NCBI GenBank assembly: GCA_029263315.1
Contig: JAJCXR010000003.1
Span: 1 to 64,000, forward strand
Direction of reading: 5' to 3'
Length of the DNA stretch: 64,000 nucleotides
Source of the DNA: Acidobacteriota bacterium
GTDB taxonomy: Bacteria > Acidobacteriota > Thermoanaerobaculia > Multivoradales > J023
The translations under genes were made by a program, and so were the position numbers. Numbering within the stretch: position 1 is the stretch's first letter; every line of letters begins with the position of its first letter. This document shows positions 45,527 through 52,322 of this stretch, piece by piece. Under the pieces are notes generated by a model that was given only the letters and a program-made list of their open reading frames with translations, searched no databases and was not told where the DNA came from.

Positions 45527-46207
45527 GTGTCGAGCATCATCCGAACCCGCCGCCTGGAAAAGGCCTATGCCAGCGGCCCCACAAAAACCTATGTCTTGCG
45601 GCAGATCGATGTCGATATCGCCGCCGGTGAGTTCGTCACCATTATGGGTCCCTCGGGGGCCGGAAAATCGACCCTTCTCCACATTCTCGGTCTCCTGGAC
45701 GGCCAGTGGGACGGCGAATACGAGCTCCTCGGCCAACCGATCCACAGTCTGAAGCCCAAGCTGCGGAGCGCTCTCCACAAAGAGCACATGGGTTTTGTCT
45801 TCCAGGCCTACCACCTGCTGGACGACCTGACGGTCTACGAGAACCTCGAAGTCCCCCTTTCCTATCGCAAGATCAAGCGTAGCGAGCGCCAGAGCCTGGT
45901 GGCCGATGTGCTCGACCGCTTCCATATCGTCGGTAAGAAGGACCTCTTCCCCAACCAACTCTCCGGCGGTCAGCAACAGTTGGTGGGGGTGGCCCGGGCG
46001 GTGATCATGAACCCCAAAGTCATCTTCGCCGATGAGCCCACCGGGAATTTGCATTCGGCCCAAGCGCAAGAAATCATGGAGCTGTTCAAGAAGCTCAACG
46101 GGGAAGGGACCACCATCGTCCAAGTCACCCATTCGGCCGACAACGCGGCCTACGGCGATCGCATCATCCACCTCAAGGACGGTTGGTTGGACACCGAGGC
46201 CAACTAG
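45527..46207 (+). CDS. ABC transporter ATPase, MacB/LolD type (second)
   Basis: 226 residues with Walker A GPSGAGKST, LSGGQQQLVGVARAVI, IFADEPTGNLHS and VTHS. It is about half identical by eye to the ATPase just upstream but has Leu instead of Arg after the signature and Ser instead of Asp after the switch His, so it may be a less active partner in a heterodimer. Start is GTG 45527 without a ribosome site, implying coupling. No permease gene follows: the next feature is a dispersed element starting at the stop codon and then a methyltransferase gene. Confidence 0.94.
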   Translation: MSSIIRTRRLEKAYASGPTKTYVLRQIDVDIAAGEFVTIMGPSGAGKSTLLHILGLLDGQWDGEYELLGQPIHSLKPKLRSALHKEHMGFVFQAYHLLDDLTVYENLEVPLSYRKIKRSERQSLVADVLDRFHIVGKKDLFPNQLSGGQQQLVGVARAVIMNPKVIFADEPTGNLHSAQAQEIMELFKKLNGEGTTIVQVTHSADNAAYGDRIIHLKDGWLDTEAN

Positions 46208-46250
46208 CTCGCGTCCTGTTTTGTCGAAATCGGTCCCGGCGGGAGGGCCG
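46202..46250 (+). repeat. Dispersed element E4 at the ATPase stop codon
   Basis: AACTAGCTCGCGTCCTG...GTCGAAATCGGTCCC GGCGGGAGGGCC. The head AACTAG includes the TAG stop of the second ATPase. The hairpin is partly eroded. Confidence 0.55.
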
Positions 46251-46379
46251 CCACCTTGACCCCCCGAATCGGCCTCTGCTAGCCTGCCGGCTCAGCCGAC
46301 CCTAGGTTGCAGCTACCCTTGTCAGCCCGCCGCGCCACCCTGAGTGTCGGCACCACGATCTCCCATAGGAATTTCTCCG

Positions 46380-47261
46380 ATGTTTCGACGCCTCAAGCGG
46401 ATGGCCAAATCGGCTGTGGACTATGTGCAGAGCGACCGTCTGGACGGCACCACACCCATCCCGGGAAGCGACGAAGAGCTGGCGTTCCCACCGCTACAGT
46501 ATCGGCGCACCGTCGGCCCGACCCAAACCGTCGACTTCGACAACCCCAGCGGTCAGCGGATTTGGGGAGATCTGGCCATCGGCCCCCTGGAAGCGGGCGA
46601 AGCCTACGGCAAGATTTTCGATTTTGGATGTGGTTGCGGTCGCAATGCACGGCAGTTGCTGCTGCAGCACGAGCCACCGCAGCGCTATGTCGGTGTCGAT
46701 GTGCATCCGGGCATGATCCGCTGGTGCCAGAAGCATCTCAAGCGCCGCGGCGTCGACGTACGCTTCGATCACCATGACGTGTGGAGCCCGACCTATGCCC
46801 CCGAGAACTCCCGTCGTGAGACACTGCCCCTACGGCAATACGGCGACGATTTCACCCTGGTCAACGCCCATTCGGTCTTCACCCACCTTTACGAGCGCCA
46901 GACCGAATTCTATTTGGAAGAGTGCCGCGCCTTGATCGCCGATCGCGGTATTTTGCGCACCACCTGGTTCTTCTTCAACCGCGAGTGGTTCCCGGTGCTG
47001 GCGCCGCACCAACACAGCCTGTTCGTCAACGACTTCGACCCCAGCCAGGCGGTGTACTACGACTGGGGCTACCTGCTCGACCTCCTGCGTCGGCTCGAGT
47101 TGGTGATCGTGCACGTCAACTGGACGAGCAAACCCGGCTACCAAAACGAGGTCTACCTTGCCAAGGGAACGGCCGAGGACGTCTCCGGTGGCTTCACGCC
47201 ACCCCCCACGGTGCTCGGCTTTGGTGGCAGCGAGCCGCCGCCCTACGACGGCCCGGAATAG
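46380..47261 (+). CDS. SAM-dependent methyltransferase (class I)
   Basis: 293 residues from ATG 46380; GTG 46344 is open but less likely. SAM-binding motif I is FDFGCGCGRNARQLL (about 79-93), followed by YVGVDVHPGMIRWCQ with the acidic ribose-binding Asp and LVNAHSVFTHL as motif IV. The C-terminal part (TWFFFNREWFPVLAPHQHS, YYDWGYLLDLLRRLEL) is typical of methyltransferases acting on sugars or small molecules. The substrate is unknown. It converges with the PhyH gene and probably has its own promoter. Confidence 0.93.
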   Translation: MFRRLKRMAKSAVDYVQSDRLDGTTPIPGSDEELAFPPLQYRRTVGPTQTVDFDNPSGQRIWGDLAIGPLEAGEAYGKIFDFGCGCGRNARQLLLQHEPPQRYVGVDVHPGMIRWCQKHLKRRGVDVRFDHHDVWSPTYAPENSRRETLPLRQYGDDFTLVNAHSVFTHLYERQTEFYLEECRALIADRGILRTTWFFFNREWFPVLAPHQHSLFVNDFDPSQAVYYDWGYLLDLLRRLELVIVHVNWTSKPGYQNEVYLAKGTAEDVSGGFTPPPTVLGFGGSEPPPYDGPE

Positions 47262-47300
47262 CCAGCTCGACGAGCGGTCGCGCTGCCGTCCCCGGCGACC

Positions 47301-48281
47301 TCAGCGACGCAAGACCTTGCGTACCGCCTTGCCGGCCAGCCGGCGCAGCTTGCCCATCACTCCGGGCCCGGCCCCGGCCTCCGGTTTGGCGTAAAGCAAG
47401 CCGCCATGGACCTCCACCACCTGCGGCTCGAGCTCCGGAAAACGCCGGTCCCTAGGATATGCCTCACGGGTCGAGAAGTGGGCCACAAACGACTTGCGGC
47501 TCAGCTCGTGATCGTGCACCGCCGAGCCGCCGTGGACGAGGGCGGCATGCCACAAAAAGACATCCCCCTTCTTGGCATGGAGAGTCAGCTTCTCCAACTG
47601 AATCTCTTCGCAACGGCGCTCCAAGTCCTGCTCGAACTGGACCACCTCTTCATGGCTCTGGCCATTCCAGGTCATCTTGCCTTCGCCCCAGTCATACTTC
47701 GATAGGCGGTGCGAGCCGGGGTAGTAGAACAGGGGTCCGTTGTCGGGACCGACATCCTCCAGGGCGATCCAACAGCCCACCAGATGGGACAGGATTTTTG
47801 CCTGCACATAGGGAAAGTCTTGGTGGGCGGCCTGTTCGCTGCCGTACTCGAAGAAGATGCTCTGCATGGCCACCGGCACTTGGTCAAAAATGGCCCGCAA
47901 GCTGCGGACAATTTGCGGATGGAACATCACCTGCCGGGCGGCCTCGGAGGCGTCCTGAAAATCGAGCACCCGAAAGTGGTGATGGTGCAATTCGGACCGC
48001 GGCTCCACATCGGGGAAGTCCTGCTCCCCCTTGCCCTCCACCAAGGCCTTCAGCGGTGGGCGCGTTTCCCAAGCTTCCTCATACTCCGCCAACAGGTTCT
48101 CGATACGCTCGTCGTCGAGGCAGGCGGGAAGGTACAGGTACCCCTGGTGCCGCCAATCCAAGAGCTGATGGGCGGTGGCCAAATCGATCTCACCGGCGTT
48201 GAGGCGGCGATCCAATTCTTGAGGAAACGTCGGTCGGTCGATCCACGGTAAGGTGCTGGCTTCAAAGTCGAGTGCGCTCAT
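47301..48281 (-). CDS. PhyH-family 2-oxoglutarate/Fe(II) dioxygenase
   Basis: 326 residues from ATG 48281 with GGAG six bases upstream; GTG 48305 is an alternative. The phytanoyl-CoA dioxygenase fold shows the iron ligands in AHQDFPYVQ (HxD) and the distal His in VFLWHAALVHGGSAV, with the family's LDDVGPDNGPLFYYPGSHR segment between. It should hydroxylate a small molecule, such as a lipid or secondary metabolite. The C-terminus is basic (LRRLAGKAVRKVLRR). It follows the CAT-like gene on the same strand by 59 bases. Confidence 0.94.
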   Translation of the reverse strand: MSALDFEASTLPWIDRPTFPQELDRRLNAGEIDLATAHQLLDWRHQGYLYLPACLDDERIENLLAEYEEAWETRPPLKALVEGKGEQDFPDVEPRSELHHHHFRVLDFQDASEAARQVMFHPQIVRSLRAIFDQVPVAMQSIFFEYGSEQAAHQDFPYVQAKILSHLVGCWIALEDVGPDNGPLFYYPGSHRLSKYDWGEGKMTWNGQSHEEVVQFEQDLERRCEEIQLEKLTLHAKKGDVFLWHAALVHGGSAVHDHELSRKSFVAHFSTREAYPRDRRFPELEPQVVEVHGGLLYAKPEAGAGPGVMGKLRRLAGKAVRKVLRR

Positions 48282-48340
48282 GGTCGTCTCCGGGTTAGTT
48301 CCCACTTTAGCAAAAGGCAGGTGGTCCAGTCATCCGCGGC

Positions 48341-48964
48341 TCAGCCGGGAGAGGCGAAGACCTGACCAAGATTCTCATACAGCTCGCCCAAGGCGACTCC
48401 GTCGATGAACAGGTGATTGACGGTCAGGCCGATGGGCACCCACAAACCTCCATGGCGATTCAGAAAGTGCCCAAAGGCCACCCGTGGCGCACCGTCCGTC
48501 CGCTCTCGGCCTGGGGCATGGGCAAAGCTGGTGAAGGGCACTTTGGGAATGGCGGTGACGTAGATGTAGTTACTGTGCTCTTCTTGATCGAGGCGGGCCC
48601 GGTCACGGCCCTGGGTATCGAGCTCGTCGGCCCGCCGGTTGAACGCCACCACATCGTCGTCGTAGTCCAGGTGGACAAAGCTGAAGCGTCGTCCCGGCGC
48701 TGGCACCGTCATGCCAATGTGCAGCTCGTCGTAGAGCACCAACGCACCCTGGCGCAGGCGATAACGAAAGTCTTCGATCCGTCCCATGGCCCGGCAAAAG
48801 AAGTAGCAAAGGCTGCGGTAGACGGGATAACCAGCGTCCTTGGCAAACGCCTTGACCGCCGTCGCCTCGACCTCGAAGCTGATGGAATAGTAAGGGTCCG
48901 GATACTGGCTGAAGAAGTCGAAGGTTTCCTGGCGGTAGTAGGAATCGACGTGGCGGAATCGCAT
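48341..48964 (-). CDS. Chloramphenicol acetyltransferase-like protein
   Basis: 207 residues. The CAT fold is recognisable from FDFFSQYPDPYYSISFEVEAT near the start, the central RLRQGALVLYDELHIGMTV and the catalytic HxxxDG in NHLFIDGVALG (His about 185). CAT family members transfer acetyl or other acyl groups; many in environmental bacteria do not confer resistance, so the substrate is open. GGGGAG lies six bases ahead of the ATG, and a perfect 8-bp palindrome lies 19 bases upstream. It probably forms a unit with the PhyH gene. Confidence 0.92.
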   Translation of the reverse strand: MRFRHVDSYYRQETFDFFSQYPDPYYSISFEVEATAVKAFAKDAGYPVYRSLCYFFCRAMGRIEDFRYRLRQGALVLYDELHIGMTVPAPGRRFSFVHLDYDDDVVAFNRRADELDTQGRDRARLDQEEHSNYIYVTAIPKVPFTSFAHAPGRERTDGAPRVAFGHFLNRHGGLWVPIGLTVNHLFIDGVALGELYENLGQVFASPG

Positions 48965-48982
48965 GCGGGGCTCCCCGGCTAG

Positions 48983-49000
48983 GCATGCTCCCGAGCATGC
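48983..49000 (-). promoter_or_regulatory. 8-bp palindrome upstream of the CAT-like gene
   Basis: GCATGCTC-CC-GAGCATGC. It lies 19 bases ahead of the CAT-like ATG and could be an operator or a leader hairpin; the two-base loop favours a protein-binding site. Confidence 0.45.
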
Positions 49001-49224
49001 AGCTGGACGTTAACCTCTGACAACAGGATGGCATTGTGGATTGTCGATAGTTCCTTGGCTTTGGTCGACTTACCTGCTGCCATCTTGCCACAGAAGAAAT
49101 GCAGTGTTCGCCACTCAGTACACCTTCTCAAAATTACGCTGGTATTTGAGCGCCGATGTATCCACGTCCGCGGCGTTTCGCTCGCTGCAACAGAGCCCCA
49201 CTATGCCTCGCTCGCAAGCCTTGC

Positions 49225-49280
49225 GGGACGCGGCAATTCGGTGCTCTCGATCCGTCACCGTATTTCCGGAAAGGCGTACT
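49225..49280 (+). repeat. 56-bp dispersed repeat, copy 2
   Basis: Partner of 142-197 (46 of 56 positions). It ends 33 bases ahead of the -35 element at 49314. It contains the 10-mer palindrome TTTCCGGAAA. Confidence 0.6.
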
Positions 49281-49313
49281 CAGCTCCACGATCGCTTGCC
49301 TCGACACCGGTGA

Positions 49314-49343
49314 TTGACACACCTTCTACGATCTCTCTACAAT
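49314..49343 (+). promoter_or_regulatory. Near-consensus sigma-70 promoter of the orphan RNA unit
   Basis: TTGACA, an 18-base spacer and TACAAT. The predicted transcription start is at about 49350. It is one of the two best sigma-70 matches in the window. Confidence 0.75.
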
Positions 49344-49472
49344 GTCCGGGAAGCTCCGTGCATCGCCGACGTGGTGATGGCATGGCGGTCCTTCTGAAAG
49401 CAGGGGCGGCTTTCAGGACCGGGCGGGTCGGGGCCCGCCAATTGCTCCCACGCCCAGAAAGGAGGTGGTCCT

Positions 49473-49517
49473 GTGGATTTAGTTCGACACGGTTTGGCGG
49501 AGGTGGCGACCCTCTAG
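49473..49517 (+). CDS. Possible 14-aa leader peptide in the RNA unit
   Basis: GTG GAT ... TAG encodes VDLVRHGLAEVATL. GGAGG stands seven bases ahead of the GTG, the best ribosome site in this region. Its last codons form the 5' side of the nested stem at 49510-49568, so translation would open that stem, as in attenuation leaders. It could equally be a chance frame within an RNA. Confidence 0.35.
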   Translation: MDLVRHGLAEVATL

Positions 49518-49595
49518 GGCTGACTCCAAGCGTCCATGGCGCTAGCGAGTGGTGTCCCTTCTAGAGGGGGTACCCCACGTCACCATGGCCAACCC

Positions 49596-49631
49596 AAAAG
49601 GCCTCGATTCCATCCGGAATCGAGGCCTTTT
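49596..49631 (+). terminator. Perfect 16-bp terminator hairpin
   Basis: AAAAGGCCTCGATTCC and GGAATCGAGGCCTTTT around ATCC, followed by GTTATTT on the plus strand. The A/T ends let it serve the opposing DUF6600 gene (stop at 49660) as well. Confidence 0.85.
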
Positions 49632-49659
49632 GTTATTTCGGCCCAATGGGTCGGCCCGA

Positions 49660-52227
49660 TCAGTTGTTGTCGCGCTTCCGCTTGCTGGCGGTGCCCCGAC
49701 TTTGGTTGTTGCCGCCACCGCGCCGACCGCCATTGTTACCGCTGGCTTGTGGCCGTTGGTTGCTTGGACGGCGCACTTGGGTCCCGTTGCCGTTGCCACG
49801 ACTACTAGAGCCCTGTTGGGCGGTACCGCGGTTGCTCGGGCGCGTCGTCGGCGCTGGACGGGCCGTCGGACGAGTCCTTGGCGATTGCTGACGGGTCGTT
49901 GGACGCGTCGTCGGCGCTGGACGGGCCGTCGGACGAGTCCTTGGCGATTGCTGACGCGTCGTCGGACGCGTCGTCGGCGCTGGACGGGCCGTCGGACGAG
50001 TCCTTGGCGATTGCTGACGCGTCGTTGGACGCGTCGTCGGCGCTGGACGGGTCGTCGGACGAGTCCTTGGCGATTGCTGACGCGTCGTTGGACGCGTCGT
50101 CGGCGCTGGACGGGCCGTCGGACGGGGAGTCGTCGAGCGGGTCGTCGGCGCTGGGCGGGTGCGCGGCGTTACGGTGGCTGGACGGGAGGTCCGGGATTGG
50201 CTCTCCCGTCGCACCTCGTCGCGCCGTACGTCGGTCGAGCGTGGGCGCTCGCTCCTTGGCACGGTGGTCGGACGAGTCCGGCTAGGGGTCGTGCGTGCGG
50301 AAGGCGTCGAGCGGGCGGTGGCCGTCGGCCGTTGCCGGCTCTCGCCTTGCCGTTCCAACTCGCGCCGACGCTCGGCATCGGCCCTTGCCGAGGAACGGCT
50401 GCTGCTGGTACCGCGGGATCCGCCATCGATGCGCCCGGGCTTGTCGACGGTCGCGTCGCTGGGACGTCGCGTCGCGGTGCTCGGACGATCCGGCGCTTGG
50501 CGCGACGTGATGGGAGCATAGGTACGGCGCTCGCGATCCACGGTGCCGCTCGCCCGACGACGATCTTCGGAAGTGGTGGTCACTGCCGGTTTGTCGACCT
50601 GCGACGCCCTGGCACGCTCACCGGATCTCACTTGGCCCGTTGCCGTGGCGGTACGGCCTGGTTTGTCCGCTGAGGTGATTCGACGATCACCGTTGCGTCC
50701 GTCGCGGGTGATGACGGTGGTGCCAGTACCTGTGGCCGTCCGCGTGCCGTTGCCCCGAGGTCCGTTGGTGACGGCCAAGGGTTTGTTGGCATCGGCGGGA
50801 CGAAAGACCCGCGTCGCCACTTGGTCCCGCAGTTGCTGGCGGCCGACGAACTCGGTGACGTCCGGCAAATCGGCCCCGCGTACTTGGCGATAACGCCCTG
50901 CTTCATCTCGCAAGGAGGCATAGATATCGTGGCCTTGACGCCCGCGGCGGGCATGTCGCCCAGGGTGAGTGGTGACCACACCGACTTCGAGACGGTGACC
51001 ACGGCGGCCGAGATGTTGCCCGGTGTAGACGTGTCCGCGTTGGCGTCGATGACCGAAGTTCCCATGGGCAGTGAAATTCCAACGACTGAAGTGACCCCAG
51101 TTGCCACCGGCCCAGCCGTAGATGCCGACGTTGAGGCTGAATCCCGAGCGATGGCGGCGGTAGTAATTTGTGTAGTAGCCGCTGGGACACCAACCGACAT
51201 AGCTGGGACCCCAGTACCAGTGCACGCGGGCCGGAGCGTAGCGACGACCCGGGTACCACACCCAGCCGTAGCCGTTGTCGTAGTCCCAATCACCATAGTG
51301 ATGGGTGACGTAACCCCAAGGGTCGTTGGAAACCCAGGTCACACCGATGGGCGTTTGGCGCCAGTAGCCATTGTTGTAAGGGCGCCAATCGGTACGGTGG
51401 GCGCGGGGTCGCCAGGCATGGCGCCCGCCGACGCTCACCCAACCGCCGTAATCGGCCAGGGGCGCCGCCACGTAGCGCAGGGAATCGTCGACGTAGGTCG
51501 AATCGACCCGGGCCGCACGGTAGGAGAGGTCGTCGCCCCAGCGCTCGAGGCCGTCGCGATAGCGTGCCTTCGAGACTTTGATGCCGCCCCGGTCGCTGCC
51601 CCAGGCCGCTTCGCCGGTATGGATCAGCCGTGAGCTGCGCTCCGCCACGATCTCGGCCAAACCTTCGCGCACCACGACTTCCGTCTCGCCACCTCGACCG
51701 ACGCCCAAGCGGAAGGTACCTTCACGATGTATAAACACACTGGCGCCGGGGGTTTCGATACGCGCCAGGCTCTCACCGAGCACGTCCCGTGGCACCACCA
51801 ACTGCATGTTGCCCCGTTGTAGGCGGATCAAAGTGGTGGCGTCGCTGGTATCGGCGGAATAGGCGATGCTCTCAAACGTCACATCGCTGTCGCCTTCGAT
51901 GCGCAGCAAGCTGCGGTCCGACAGCACCAACTCGAGGCGGGAACCGTTGGGCACCCAGAGTTGATCACCCACCAACACCGGTTGGTTGATCTCCACCTCT
52001 TGCCGATCACCGTCGACGGTCAGCAGGGTAGCGGAACCCTCCAGGACGCGGGCGAAGCTGTAACTGTTTTCGGATTCCTGGTAATAGTCTTCGTCCCCGG
52101 TGTAGGGATAGTCGGTACCGGTGGTCGCCCCCAGGGGCAAGGCGAGCAACGATGCGGTCAAGAGAAATGCAGTCGGCATCCAGCGATGGACAGGTCTGCG
52201 AAGGGTCTGGTTTGTGTGGTGCAACAT
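49660..52227 (-). CDS. Secreted FecR/DUF6600 protein with Arg/Thr/Pro repeat tail
   Basis: 855 residues. Signal peptide (PTAFLLTASLLALPLGA). A FecR-like beta domain (about 60-215; QPVLVGDQLWVPNGSRLELVLSD, GASVFIHREGTFRLGV) is followed by DUF6600 (about 255-370), rich in Trp/Tyr/Gly (DWRPYNNGYWRQ, WVSNDPWGYVTHHYGDW, GYGWVWYPGRRYAPA). The last 400 residues are basic, disordered and include 21-residue repeats. FecR-like folds here probably have a structural role at the envelope; the tail could bind polyanions such as LPS or nucleic acid. GGAGG stands ahead of the ATG, and a sigma-54-like promoter 30 bases upstream gives a 19-base leader. Confidence 0.92.
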   Translation of the reverse strand: MLHHTNQTLRRPVHRWMPTAFLLTASLLALPLGATTGTDYPYTGDEDYYQESENSYSFARVLEGSATLLTVDGDRQEVEINQPVLVGDQLWVPNGSRLELVLSDRSLLRIEGDSDVTFESIAYSADTSDATTLIRLQRGNMQLVVPRDVLGESLARIETPGASVFIHREGTFRLGVGRGGETEVVVREGLAEIVAERSSRLIHTGEAAWGSDRGGIKVSKARYRDGLERWGDDLSYRAARVDSTYVDDSLRYVAAPLADYGGWVSVGGRHAWRPRAHRTDWRPYNNGYWRQTPIGVTWVSNDPWGYVTHHYGDWDYDNGYGWVWYPGRRYAPARVHWYWGPSYVGWCPSGYYTNYYRRHRSGFSLNVGIYGWAGGNWGHFSRWNFTAHGNFGHRRQRGHVYTGQHLGRRGHRLEVGVVTTHPGRHARRGRQGHDIYASLRDEAGRYRQVRGADLPDVTEFVGRQQLRDQVATRVFRPADANKPLAVTNGPRGNGTRTATGTGTTVITRDGRNGDRRITSADKPGRTATATGQVRSGERARASQVDKPAVTTTSEDRRRASGTVDRERRTYAPITSRQAPDRPSTATRRPSDATVDKPGRIDGGSRGTSSSRSSARADAERRRELERQGESRQRPTATARSTPSARTTPSRTRPTTVPRSERPRSTDVRRDEVRRESQSRTSRPATVTPRTRPAPTTRSTTPRPTARPAPTTRPTTRQQSPRTRPTTRPAPTTRPTTRQQSPRTRPTARPAPTTRPTTRQQSPRTRPTARPAPTTRPTTRQQSPRTRPTARPAPTTRPSNRGTAQQGSSSRGNGNGTQVRRPSNQRPQASGNNGGRRGGGNNQSRGTASKRKRDNN
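49840..50128 (-). repeat. 63-bp tandem repeat, about 4.5 units
   Basis: The landmark GTCGGACGAGTCCTTGGCG recurs at 49865, 49928, 49991 and 50054, exactly 63 bases apart, with a partial unit at 50117. Each unit encodes 21 residues, TARPAPTTRPTTRQQSPRTRP. Units are nearly identical, so copy number is probably variable. Confidence 0.92.
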
Positions 52228-52256
52228 GGTTGGGTAACCTCCTCACCCTGATCTTT

Positions 52257-52272
52257 TGCAGGCATCGTGCCA
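52257..52272 (-). promoter_or_regulatory. sigma-54-like promoter of the DUF6600 gene
   Basis: On the minus strand TGGCACGATGCCTGCA, matching TGGCAC-N5-TTGCA except one T. The predicted start near 52246 leaves a 19-base leader that contains GGAGG. Confidence 0.55.
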
Positions 52273-52322
52273 ACTTCCATAGAATCTTCTAATCACTGAA
52301 ATAAAAGCGCTTATGCAATCCA

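Larger units (their letters stand above)
48965..49313. other. Intergenic region upstream of the orphan RNA unit
   Basis: No gene accepted; a 178-codon open frame across here has no start signals and ends inside the RNA unit. It contains the palindrome at 48983-49000 and repeat copy 2 at 49225-49280. Confidence 0.55.
49350..49636 (+). ncRNA. Candidate structured RNA, about 285 nt, unknown family
   Basis: The unit is bounded by a strong promoter (49314-49343) and a strong terminator (49596-49631) and contains no conventional gene. Helices seen: 49360-49381 (GCATCGCC with GGTGATGGC, one bulge); 49387-49420 (GGTCC..GAAAGC with GCTTTCAGGACC, 12 bp and a 3-base bulge); 49422-49439 (GGCGGGT with GCCCGCC); a nested stem at 49510-49568 (CCCTCTAG with CTAGAGGG, then GAC-CCA with TGG-GTC, then AGCG with CGCT); and GGGGTACCCC at 49567. 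Motifs of RNase P RNA, tmRNA, SRP RNA and 6S RNA were looked for and not found. It also carries a 14-codon reading frame with a strong ribosome site. Confidence 0.6.

Noticed and set aside
49457-49471. AGAAAGGAGGTGG as the end of a 16S rRNA gene
   Set aside because: The orientation is that of a ribosome-binding site, not of the anti-SD, and no 16S sequence is adjacent.
49028-49564. Plus-strand frame of 178 codons across the intergenic region
   Set aside because: No ribosome site, composition unlike the neighbours, crosses a strong promoter and structured RNA.
49840-50128. CRISPR-like regular spacing
   Set aside because: The 63-bp units are contiguous and in frame with no variable spacers; it is a coding tandem repeat.
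49549-50673. Long plus-strand open frame of 374 codons
   Set aside because: It is antisense to the DUF6600 gene and arises from the repeats; the product is nearly all Arg/Gly/Thr/Trp with no fold or ribosome site.
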